Notes: generated by a model from the letters alone, not told the origin. A stretch of DNA of 5,167 bases from an uncultured Lachnospiraceae bacterium (GCA_900553305.1 USDI01000168.1:1-5167), one strand, 5' to 3'. Numbered from the stretch's first letter, positions 1 through 5,167 are shown. Numbers and translations are program-made.

Positions 1-333
1 GAGTGGATTAAAAAATATTCTTCTAAAATACGTGAAGATGATTGGCGCGAGTTTGAGAAGGCACTTAATTTATACTTAAAAGATAAGGATACAAGTGTAT
101 TCGAGGATGAGGAACTGTTCGCAATATATGATTCGATAATGGTTATGTGTCAGAAATGGAGAGAATTTTTTAAGGCGTTTGAAAATGAACATCCCAAATC
201 GGCAAAAATTAGAACAAAAGGTAAATGGGCAAAGAAATATTATGCTCTGTGCTTTGCCAAAAAGAAGGCTGAACGTACAAAAGTTGTAACTGAAGAAATG
301 TGTACAGAAGCTTTTTCTGAGTTGATGAATTGA
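1..333 (+). CDS. C-terminal part of an unrecognised, basic cytoplasmic protein (5' end outside window)
   Basis: The frame is open from the first base to a TGA at 331-333, giving the last 110 residues of a protein whose start lies upstream. An internal ATG at 139 is not a convincing start: no good Shine-Dalgarno sequence precedes it, and the 46 codons before it are also open and read like protein (acidic and aromatic residues, for example DDWREFEKAL). The visible part is hydrophilic and probably helical, with no membrane segment or signal peptide. Its first half is mixed-charge. From about residue 70 it is strongly lysine-rich (KGKWAKKYY, FAKKKAERTK), and it ends in an acidic-amphipathic helix (TEEMCTEAFSELMN). 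I do not recognise the family. It is AT-rich like the integrase region and is followed at once by a terminator, so it is probably the last gene of an operon of the mobile element. Coding status is fairly sure; function is unknown. Confidence 0.7.
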   Translation, partial: EWIKKYSSKIREDDWREFEKALNLYLKDKDTSVFEDEELFAIYDSIMVMCQKWREFFKAFENEHPKSAKIRTKGKWAKKYYALCFAKKKAERTKVVTEEMCTEAFSELMN

Positions 334-339
334 TTTATG

Positions 340-373
340 ATAAGGAGTAACCGAAAGGTTGCTTCTTATTTTC
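340..373 (+). terminator. Rho-independent terminator after the first gene
   Basis: A 13-bp stem pairs 340-352 with 357-369 (left arm ATAAGGAGTAACC, loop GAAA, right arm GGTTGCTTCTTAT). It contains only two G-U wobbles and closes on a stable GNRA-type GAAA tetraloop. The strand runs on in T (ATTTTCC), with another T run at about 381-385. It begins 7 bases after the TGA at 331-333, the normal place for an intrinsic terminator. It should insulate the upstream operon from the integrase gene. Confidence 0.85.
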
Positions 374-810
374 CTGCGTATTTTTATAAAAATCATTTTG
401 AAATAAAAATCTTAAATTTTCATCGTCAAATCGCACGAGTTTTCTCTTTTTAAGGAATAGAAGAAAAATATAAAAAGTTTCAGCCACCTGACCATATTTT
501 CCCAAAAGTAATGTGAGAGGAAAGATTTTTTCAAAATTCGTAGTTCAAAATTCACCTAAATGTAATTGGAAGGATTAGTTGGGAGAAGAAAACCTACTTC
601 GAATAGGAAAATGCAGAACTTCCTTACTAACAGATACGAAAGGAAATTTCTATCGCCCCAAACGAGATATTTTGTCCATAGGATAGTGAAGGGAAAAGAA
701 ATTCCATAAAAGATAAAAAACTTTCGTTCAAAATCAGATTTGCTGTCCAAGGGAATATGGAAGGGGTGTAACTTTTCCCCGTCTATGAGGACAACACAAA
801 GGATAAAACC
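374..810. other. Long AT-rich non-coding stretch upstream of the integrase; no gene or excisionase found
   Basis: About 440 bases hold no frame I can support. The longest plus-strand stretch here is a TTG-started frame (566-709) ending at TAA 707-709. It is low-complexity, lacks a ribosome binding site and does not resemble an excisionase. The minus-strand frame over 556-750 is Phe/Leu-rich, as expected of antisense AT-rich DNA. In Tn916-type elements a small excisionase gene of roughly 67 codons normally sits just before int; none is seen. The stretch holds a 10-bp direct repeat (530-539, 544-553), two motifs similar to ones beyond the int stop (TAGGATAGTGAAG at 679-691 and GAATATGGAA at 753-762), and GGGG/CCCC runs at 763-780. 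No clear sigma-A promoter was found for int. Confidence 0.5.
530..553. repeat. Two direct copies of TTCAAAATTC, 14 bp apart
   Basis: TTCAAAATTC occurs at 530-539 and 544-553, separated by GTAG, with a shortened copy (TTCAAAATC) at 727-735. The core AAAATT is AT-rich, so chance is possible, but two perfect 10-mers 14 bases apart are uncommon. They could be protein-binding sites upstream of int, such as excisionase or arm-type sites, or leftovers of degenerate DNA. The sequence gives no direct sign of function. Confidence 0.45.
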
Positions 811-2040
811 ATGAGCGAAAAGAGAAGAGATAGCAAGAATCGTATTTTACGATTAGGAGAGCAACAGAGAGCGGATGGAAGGTATCTGTATAGTACCATT
901 GACCCGGTTACAAAGAAAAGAAAGTTTCTGTACAGTTGGAAACTTGAAAAGAACGATAAGTTATCCGAGGGGAAAAAGCCAGACCTGTCATTAAGAGAAA
1001 AGGAAAAGCTTCTGGAGCGTGACTTGGCAAATGGGGTATCCCTGTCAGGTGGGGATATGACAGTGTTAGAGTTGGTTGAAAAATACATCAGCCAGAAGAT
1101 AAATGTTCGTCCTACCACTTCGGCAGGTTATAAGACAGTAGTCAATCTTTTGAAAAGGGATACGTTTGGAAACGTAAAAATCAAGCAGGTTAATACTATG
1201 GATGCGAAGTCATGGATTATAAAGCTTCAATCAGTGGATGGAAAGAGTTACAGTTCCATTCATACGGTTCGTGGAGTTGTAAGACCTGCGTTCCAGATGG
1301 CATACGAAGCGGACTTAATTCATAAGAATCCCTTTGATTTTGACTTACATAACTTCTTAATCAATGATTCGGTAAAAAGAGAAGCCTTGACAGGAAAACA
1401 GGAAAAAGACTTCTTGCAGTTTATCAAGCAGGATGAACATTTCAGTGAGTGCTACGACGGCATGTACCTGCTTTTGCACACAGGACTTCGTATCGGGGAA
1501 TTCTGTGGACTTACCCTGAAAGATATTGATATGCAAAAGAAAACAATCAACGTTGACCACCAGTTACAATACGTTGGTAACAAAGGGAAATACATAGAGA
1601 AAACGAAAACGGACGCAGGAACAAGGGTATTACCCATGTCGGAAGAAGTATATGAAGTAATAAAAAGGGTGTTAGCAAACCGGAAGAAACCGAAGATTGA
1701 AATATGTATTGACGGCTATACAGGTTTTCTGTTCTTGGATAAGCGTGGAATGCCTATGATGCCTTATCAATGGGAGAAGCGGTTTCAGCGTTCTGTTGAA
1801 AAATATAACAAAATATATCGGGTGCAACTTCCAAAGATAACACCCCATGTCTGCCGCCATACATTCTGTACGAATATGGCAAAGAGGGGAATATCCGTAG
1901 AAACTTTGAAATATCTCATGGGACATACGGATATCAGTGTGACTTTGAATGTTTACACGCACTTAAAGTTAGAGGATGCGGAGAAAGAAATAAAACGTCT
2001 AGAAAACGTAGAAAAAGAGTTGAAAAGGTGTGCACGATAA
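811..2040 (+). CDS. int: Tn916-type tyrosine recombinase (integrase)
   Basis: This 409-residue protein would catalyse site-specific strand exchange between attachment sites, integrating and excising the mobile element. Residues 1 to about 75 (beginning MSEKRRDSKNRIL, with DGRYLYSTID and LYSWKLEKNDKL) match my recollection of the arm-type DNA-binding domain of Tn916 Int, which is of similar length. Residues about 82-180 form the helical core-binding domain. Residues about 190-395 are the catalytic domain with every active-site residue visible: R227 (TGLRIGE), K266 (KTKTDAG), H346 and R349 (PHVCRH), H372 (GHTD), and the nucleophile Y382 (NVYTH). The C-terminus is a charged helix. ATG 811 is the only in-frame ATG after a TAA at 769-771 and has AAAGGA at 798-803, 7 bases upstream. 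No frameshift is seen, so it looks functional. It points toward the repeat-rich junction, the usual place for an integrase at an element end. No adjacent excisionase gene is visible. Confidence 0.95.
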   Translation: MSEKRRDSKNRILRLGEQQRADGRYLYSTIDPVTKKRKFLYSWKLEKNDKLSEGKKPDLSLREKEKLLERDLANGVSLSGGDMTVLELVEKYISQKINVRPTTSAGYKTVVNLLKRDTFGNVKIKQVNTMDAKSWIIKLQSVDGKSYSSIHTVRGVVRPAFQMAYEADLIHKNPFDFDLHNFLINDSVKREALTGKQEKDFLQFIKQDEHFSECYDGMYLLLHTGLRIGEFCGLTLKDIDMQKKTINVDHQLQYVGNKGKYIEKTKTDAGTRVLPMSEEVYEVIKRVLANRKKPKIEICIDGYTGFLFLDKRGMPMMPYQWEKRFQRSVEKYNKIYRVQLPKITPHVCRHTFCTNMAKRGISVETLKYLMGHTDISVTLNVYTHLKLEDAEKEIKRLENVEKELKRCAR

Positions 2041-2069
2041 AAGGATAAAAGATGCCTGAAATAAAGTGG

Positions 2070-2120
2070 TGAGTAAAAATGAGTAAAAAGAGGGGTTTTA
2101 CCTAGATTTTTACTCATTTT
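2070..2120 (+). repeat. Tandem 10-bp repeat with inverted copy downstream of int (hairpin, possible Int arm sites)
   Basis: TGAGTAAAAA is repeated head-to-tail at 2070-2079 and 2080-2089, and its exact inverse TTTTTACTCA lies at 2107-2116. The second copy pairs perfectly over 14 bp (2076-2089 with 2107-2120) around a 17-base loop, so the two left copies compete for one right arm. It begins 30 bases after the integrase stop. The right arm supplies T residues but no T-run follows the stem, so it is a poor classical terminator, though it may still end the int transcript. The unit starts with GAGTA, like the arm-type site I recall for Tn916 Int (GAGTAGTAAAT), so these may be Int N-domain binding sites. 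That reading is an inference. Confidence 0.6.
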
Positions 2121-2129
2121 GCTTGCCAG

Positions 2130-2169
2130 GATATGGAAAGATATGCGAAGTTATGCTAGGATAGGGAAG
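2130..2169. repeat. Four phased 10-bp GATATG-type repeats, first block
   Basis: Consecutive 10-mers read GATATGGAAA, GATATGCGAA, GTTATGCTAG and GATAGGGAAG, giving an exact 10-bp period that decays from the first unit to the fourth. The spacing, close to one helical turn, would place each unit on the same face of the DNA. They lie just past the integrase hairpin, in the likely attachment region. Confidence 0.65.
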
Positions 2170-2214
2170 AAAGGGTTGTGTCGGGAAAAGCTGATAAAAC
2201 CTAGGAAAAACGAA

Positions 2215-2244
2215 GATATGCAAGGATATGAAACGATATGGAAA
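2215..2244. repeat. Three phased 10-bp GATATG repeats, second block, running into the phosphatase start
   Basis: GATATGCAAG, GATATGAAAC and GATATGGAAA follow one another with an exact 10-bp period. The ATG of the third unit (2238-2240) is the start codon of the phosphatase gene, and AAGGA inside the array (2222-2226) is its only plausible Shine-Dalgarno sequence. The array therefore doubles as the translation initiation region. It begins 85 bases after the first block, so the two blocks are half a period out of step. Confidence 0.65.
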
Positions 2245-2699
2245 GAAAAGTTAAAATTCTCATGGTATGTCTAGGCAACATCTGCCGCAGTCCTCTTGCG
2301 CAGAGTGTCATGACCTATTTAGTAAAGGAACGGAATTTATCCGACCAGTTTCAGATCGAGTCTGCGGCAACGAGCCGCGAGGAGATCGGGAACCCGCCAC
2401 ATCCGGGAACGGTGCGGAAACTTCGGGAGGAAGGAATTCCGTTAATTCCACACAGAGCGGTTCAGATGACGCGGGCAGATTATGAAACATACGACTATTT
2501 AATCGGAATGGATGACTGGAATATCCGCAATATGGAGCGGCTCGCCGGAGGGGATCCAGAGCACAAGATTCATAAGCTGTTGGAATTTGCAGGGAAAACA
2601 AGGGACATTGCGGATCCCTGGTATACCGGCAATTTCGATGCAACGTATGAGGATGTGATGGAAGGCTGCCTGGGATTATTAAGCAGACTTATGGAGTAA
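2238..2699 (+). CDS. Low-molecular-weight protein tyrosine phosphatase
   Basis: This 153-residue cytoplasmic enzyme, of normal family length, would dephosphorylate phosphotyrosine proteins through a cysteinyl-phosphate intermediate. The N-terminal P-loop reads VCLGNICRS, with nucleophile C11, phosphate-binding R17 and S18. The general acid is D126 in DPWYTG (126-131), and PHRA at 71-74 is the conserved His-Arg segment. Family knowledge: arginine phosphatases such as YwlE carry Thr where this protein has Ile15 (GNICR), so tyrosine specificity is more likely. Some relatives act on bacterial tyrosine kinases that control polysaccharide export, but no kinase gene is visible. ATG 2238 is the first possible start, because TGA at 2229-2231 is in frame. 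Its Shine-Dalgarno AAGGA (2222-2226) is 11 bases away, rather far. The richer GC marks it as chromosomal. It is convergent with the flippase gene, 49 bases away. The native promoter may have been separated from it by the upstream insertion. Confidence 0.93.
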   Translation: MERKVKILMVCLGNICRSPLAQSVMTYLVKERNLSDQFQIESAATSREEIGNPPHPGTVRKLREEGIPLIPHRAVQMTRADYETYDYLIGMDDWNIRNMERLAGGDPEHKIHKLLEFAGKTRDIADPWYTGNFDATYEDVMEGCLGLLSRLME

Positions 2700-2715
2700 A
2701 TCATAGCAGTAATTT

Positions 2716-2746
2716 TGTGAATGGGATTCTGAATAGTCAATTCACA
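2716..2746. terminator. Weak hairpin between convergent genes, possible bidirectional terminator
   Basis: TGTGAAT (2716-2722) pairs with ATTCACA (2740-2746) around a 17-base loop in which a few further pairs can form. It occupies the 49-base gap between the phosphatase stop and the stop of the convergent flippase gene, where a shared terminator is expected. Neither strand has a clear T-run after the stem, so termination strength is doubtful. It is the only structure I see there. Confidence 0.3.
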
Positions 2747-2748
2747 GC

Positions 2749-4101
2749 CTACCGGATCTTTCTCACTCCGATCATACAAAGCACGGTCTGGATAAGCTGG
2801 CTTACGAGCAGCCCCCACAGATAGCCGTAGATCCCATAAATGGGAATCAGGAAGAAGACGAAGCCTAACCGCACGAGGAGACTTAACATGCTATAGAGAA
2901 AGGTTTCAAGTGTTTTGCCAAGTCCGTTTAAGATGCTGTTTAAGGTGCTTGCGATATACATAAGCGGACACAGGAAGCTTAAGATCAGAATAAATTCACC
3001 GGCAAGTTCATTCTGATAGAGCAGATTTCCAAGGAATCTGCCACTGAAGAAAAAGAATGCGGTGAAGCAGATTCCGAGAAGAAAGCCGTAGCGGATGGAA
3101 CTCTGGACGGCTTTGGTAATTTTATTTCTGTTTCCAACGGCATCGGCTTCTGAGACCATAGGCAGCAGCAGGACGCAGATGGAGTTGGTGATGGCACCGG
3201 GAAAGAGAATCAGCGGCAGAGCCATACCCGTCAGAACTCCGTAAACACTCAGTGCCTGGCTGGTCGTGTAACCGTATTTTAAAAGCTGCTGTGGAATGAA
3301 AATGGCTTCGATGCTTTGCAGAAAGTTGATAATTACCCGGTTTAAAGAAAGCGGGACGGCGAGGGAGAGCAGTTCCCTGGAAGAAGACAGGAGCTGGGTA
3401 CCTTTAAGGCAAAGCAGGGAGGACATGCGGATAGGCAGTATCTTATCAAAATGTATCTTTACGGCGATGAGAGAGACGGTCATGGACGCGGCTTCCCCGA
3501 TGACCAGTCCGACAACGGCGAAGCTGATCGTAGGCTGCATGCCCTGTTTTTGAAAATATGCATAGATGAGATACACACTTCCAACCCGGATTACCTGTTC
3601 CATCAACTGACAGGCAGACGGAATGGAAGTTTTTTTGATTCCATAAAAATACCCATTGATGCAGGAATGAACGGTGGCCATGGGAATTGAGAGTGAAATG
3701 ATGCGCAAAAGCGGTGCGGTCCGTTCCTCCTTTAGAAAATAAACCGCAATTTCCTCTGAATAGTGGTAGATGAAAATGGTACAAAGAATCGAAAGTGCCA
3801 TGGCAATCAGAAAGCCGGTAATAAGGTGCAGGAGGGAGGAACGGTAGTTTCCGGTCAGCTCTTCCCCGGCAACGTACTTGGAGATGGCTGTCTGAATGCC
3901 GGATACGGTGAGGGCGAAGGAGAGCGCAAGAACAGGAGCGATCAACTGATAGATGCCCATGCCTTCGGCTCCGAATACGCGTGATAAGAAGATCCGGTAA
4001 AAGAACCCGATGAACCGGCTTAAGAATCCGGTCAGGGTTAAGATCACAGTTCCCATGACAAGCGGATGGGTTAAAATTTCCTTTTTGCGGGATGACAGCA
4101 T
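2749..4101 (-). CDS. SpoVB-like lipid II / polysaccharide flippase, MOP superfamily
   Basis: This is a polytopic inner-membrane protein of 450 residues and about 12-14 hydrophobic segments. Its family flips undecaprenyl-linked cell-wall or capsule precursors. Residues about 16-55 (GTVILTLTGFLSRFIGFFYR, then RVFGAEGMGIYQLI) and SGIQTAISKYVA at 67-78 are hallmarks of the SpoVB/YtgP branch. A later conserved stretch runs from ALPLILFPGAITNS (about 294) to LLPMVSEA (about 312-319). At 450 residues it is somewhat shorter than B. subtilis SpoVB (about 518 by recollection). SpoVB acts in spore cortex synthesis there, but paralogues serve vegetative wall or capsule export, so the exact role is open. 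The frame extends to an ATG at 4128, but that codon has no Shine-Dalgarno sequence. The ATG at 4101 has AGGAG six bases upstream, so I start there. It ends in TAG (2749-2751), convergent with the phosphatase gene and divergent from the MATE gene. Confidence 0.88.
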   Translation of the reverse strand: MLSSRKKEILTHPLVMGTVILTLTGFLSRFIGFFYRIFLSRVFGAEGMGIYQLIAPVLALSFALTVSGIQTAISKYVAGEELTGNYRSSLLHLITGFLIAMALSILCTIFIYHYSEEIAVYFLKEERTAPLLRIISLSIPMATVHSCINGYFYGIKKTSIPSACQLMEQVIRVGSVYLIYAYFQKQGMQPTISFAVVGLVIGEAASMTVSLIAVKIHFDKILPIRMSSLLCLKGTQLLSSSRELLSLAVPLSLNRVIINFLQSIEAIFIPQQLLKYGYTTSQALSVYGVLTGMALPLILFPGAITNSICVLLLPMVSEADAVGNRNKITKAVQSSIRYGFLLGICFTAFFFFSGRFLGNLLYQNELAGEFILILSFLCPLMYIASTLNSILNGLGKTLETFLYSMLSLLVRLGFVFFLIPIYGIYGYLWGLLVSQLIQTVLCMIGVRKIR

Positions 4102-4107
4102 AGGGCG

Positions 4108-4112
4108 CTCCT
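4108..4112 (-). promoter_or_regulatory. Shine-Dalgarno sequence that fixes the flippase start
   Basis: On the minus strand AGGAG is followed by CGCCCT and then ATG at 4101-4099, a near-ideal spacing of six bases. The upstream in-frame ATG at 4128 is preceded by AT-rich sequence (ATATCTATTT) with no purine-rich site. The nine extra codons (MNNTLQERP) therefore look like translated leader rather than protein. Confidence 0.75.
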
Positions 4113-4149
4113 GAAGGGTATTGTTCATAAATAGATATGTGATCCATGC

Positions 4150-4178
4150 TTGTAAAATACCCCTTTTTATGCTAAATT
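4150..4178 (+). promoter_or_regulatory. Candidate sigma-A promoter for the MATE gene
   Basis: TTGTAA (4150-4155) and TAAATT (4173-4178) are separated by 17 bases, and TGC directly before the second box makes an extended -10. Transcription would start near 4185, leaving a leader of about 50 bases before the ATG. Both hexamers deviate from consensus and the region is AT-rich, so this is a moderate call. The -10 box lies inside the dyad at 4160-4192. Confidence 0.45.
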
Positions 4179-4192
4179 GTATATAAATGGGG
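4160..4192. promoter_or_regulatory. Operator-like imperfect dyad over the MATE promoter
   Basis: CCCC (4160-4163) and TTTAT (4166-4170) are matched by ATAAA (4183-4187) and GGGG (4189-4192) around a 12-base centre. The dyad covers the -10 box of the candidate promoter and lies between two divergent genes, a usual place for a repressor or activator site. CCCCTTTTT (4160-4168) also has a perfect inverse AAAAAGGGG at 4223-4231, which contains the ribosome binding site of the MATE gene. No regulator gene is in the window, so the binding protein is unknown. Confidence 0.4.
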
Positions 4193-4237
4193 AAAAATTA
4201 GGGATTCATCATTACAATAACGAAAAAGGGGCATAAA

Positions 4238-5167
4238 ATGGCAGATAACAGAAATAACAGATTATTAAATGCAAAGTTAAATAAGTATATTATTCCGGGC
4301 ATCATGATGTCACTGGCACTTCAATTGGGAAATATCGTGGATACGATTTTTGTAAGTAATTTAATCGGTGTAGAAGCCATGTCAGCGGTTACCATGAGCC
4401 TTCCGGTGGAAACAATTATTCAGCTTACCGGATACTGTCTTGGAATTGGTGGTTCCATAGCGGTAGGCAATATGCTTGGTAAACGTGATAAAGAGAGTGC
4501 CTCCAAACTGTTTTCTGTCACATTTCTCGTGACACTTGCAGCAGGCATTCTTTTTTCTCTCATTGCGCTTCCGGCAGCAGATCCGATCGCGGGAATCTTA
4601 GTACCTGGCGGCGGAACACTGACAACCCATACAGCAGACTATATCCGGATCAGCATGCTTGGTGCACCGATTATTGGAATTGGCCTTATGATGGTGAACT
4701 ATCTTGGTGTGGAAAATCACCCGGAGCTTGCATCTACCTACCTTATCCTTGCCAATGTAATTAATCTGATTCTCGATTATATTTTTCTCAGATTCACCCC
4801 GCTTGGAATTGCGGGTGCGTCCCTTTCTACCGTGCTTGGTTTTTTACTTGCCATGGTGGTTTTCGTGTTTTATATCCACTCCGATAAACGGAATATCCGG
4901 TTTGTGCGTCTGAAACCCAAGGACTTTGCCATCCTCAGGGAAGCAGTGGTTACAGGCGTTCCGATGCTGGTTTTCATGGCGACAAGTTTTATCAAGGCAC
5001 TTGGGCTCAATACGATTATTATTAATCAGATCGGTGAGGACGGTATGGCGGTATTTACGGTTTGTGATAACGTCCTTCTGATTGTTGAAATGCTGACTGG
5101 GGGAATCATTGGTTTTATTCCGAACGTGGCCGGAATCCTTTTTGGAGAAAAGGACTACGTGGGAATC
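4238..5167 (+). CDS. MATE-family multidrug efflux transporter, N-terminal 310 residues (runs off window)
   Basis: The frame is open for exactly 310 codons from ATG 4238 to the window end, so the last part (about 130-150 residues for a normal MATE protein) is missing. The family exports cationic drugs and metabolites across the inner membrane, driven by Na+ or H+. About eight membrane segments are visible, roughly at 17-42, 47-78, 92-112, 135-158, 166-185, 190-213, 235-260 and 272-295. Family-typical stretches are NKYIIPGIMMSLALQLGNIV with D35 in TM1, GIGGSIAVGNMLGKRD (69-84), and NVINLILDYIFLR followed by GIAGAS (173-194). Residues about 214-235 are a basic cytoplasmic loop, and VVTGVPMLV (237-245) opens the second half. 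AGGGG at 4227-4231 is six bases before the ATG. It resembles MepA-type members, but the substrate cannot be told. It is divergent from the flippase, 136 bases start to start. Confidence 0.92.
   Translation, partial: MADNRNNRLLNAKLNKYIIPGIMMSLALQLGNIVDTIFVSNLIGVEAMSAVTMSLPVETIIQLTGYCLGIGGSIAVGNMLGKRDKESASKLFSVTFLVTLAAGILFSLIALPAADPIAGILVPGGGTLTTHTADYIRISMLGAPIIGIGLMMVNYLGVENHPELASTYLILANVINLILDYIFLRFTPLGIAGASLSTVLGFLLAMVVFVFYIHSDKRNIRFVRLKPKDFAILREAVVTGVPMLVFMATSFIKALGLNTIIINQIGEDGMAVFTVCDNVLLIVEMLTGGIIGFIPNVAGILFGEKDYVGI

Larger units (their letters stand above)
2041..2237. other. Probable attachment region and element/chromosome boundary
   Basis: This gene-free interval lies between the integrase stop and the start of a more GC-rich housekeeping gene. 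It is packed with short repeats: TGAGTAAAAA in tandem with an inverted copy, then two blocks of GATATG repeats. Integrases of this class commonly lie at an element end, so the crossover site is expected here. A 12-bp direct repeat, GATATGGAAAGA, occurs at 2130-2141 and 2235-2246, the second copy overlapping the phosphatase start codon. The exact core cannot be fixed without the other end of the element or an empty site. No promoter for the downstream phosphatase gene is obvious here. Confidence 0.55.

Noticed and set aside
566..709. Possible small excisionase-like frame starting at TTG 566
   Set aside because: There is no ribosome binding site, the start is weak, and the translation lacks a winged-helix pattern; a short GRRK stretch is not enough.
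556..750. Minus-strand 64-codon frame upstream of int
   Set aside because: It is Phe/Leu/Tyr-rich, as antisense AT-rich DNA typically is, with no ribosome binding site and no recognisable fold.
763..780. Hairpin from GGGG (763-766) and CCCC (777-780) before int
   Set aside because: Only four G-C pairs form and the flanking bases do not extend the stem, so it is too weak to call a regulatory structure.
785..814. Nine-codon leader peptide (ATG at 785, TGA overlapping the int ATG as ATGA)
   Set aside because: It has the geometry of translational coupling, but no Shine-Dalgarno sequence precedes the ATG at 785 and the int start has its own good site. An ATGA overlap can arise by chance.
2070..2244. 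CRISPR-like array
   Set aside because: The repeats are only 6-10 bp with 4-bp gaps and no unique spacers of constant length, and no cas genes are nearby.
2308..2643. Antisense frame across the phosphatase gene
   Set aside because: It is the complement of a clearly conserved enzyme, has a composition atypical of protein, and has no start signals.
3446..4147. Long minus-strand 233-codon frame overlapping the flippase gene
   Set aside because: It is a shadow frame: rich in His, Arg, Cys and Ser with no domain, while the overlapping frame encodes a clear membrane protein.

Overview
The window looks like the junction between the end of an integrated mobile element and the chromosome of an anaerobic, low-to-moderate GC Firmicute, probably a Lachnospiraceae-like Clostridia. 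That assignment is an inference. It rests on a Tn916-type integrase, A-rich Shine-Dalgarno-preceded genes, a SpoVB-like flippase and a MATE transporter of the kind common in these bacteria.

Element side (1 to about 2125): an AT-rich, 5'-truncated reading frame of unknown function ends at 333 and is followed by a strong intrinsic terminator (340-373). About 440 bases follow with no gene I can support. Then comes a complete tyrosine recombinase (811-2040) with all six catalytic residues, transcribed toward the presumed element end. No excisionase gene is visible next to it.

Junction (2041-2237): just after the integrase stop lie a tandem 10-bp repeat (TGAGTAAAAA twice) with a matching inverted copy, then two short arrays of GATATG repeats with an exact 10-bp period. 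The last GATATG contains the start codon of the next gene. This looks like an attachment region, with the element inserted immediately 5' of a chromosomal gene.

Chromosome side (2238-5167): base composition becomes visibly more GC-rich. A low-molecular-weight protein tyrosine phosphatase (2238-2699) faces a SpoVB-like lipid/polysaccharide flippase on the minus strand (2749-4101, start re-assigned from 4128). That gene is divergent from a MATE-family efflux protein (4238 to beyond the window). The 136-base divergent intergenic region carries a plausible promoter for the MATE gene and an operator-like dyad overlapping it.

The element genes and chromosomal genes do not form one pathway. The integrase presumably moves the element, the phosphatase acts on cytoplasmic phosphoproteins, and the two membrane proteins are distant relatives within the MOP superfamily. 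I found no convincing undescribed system. The most unusual structure is the phased 10-bp repeat array at the junction.
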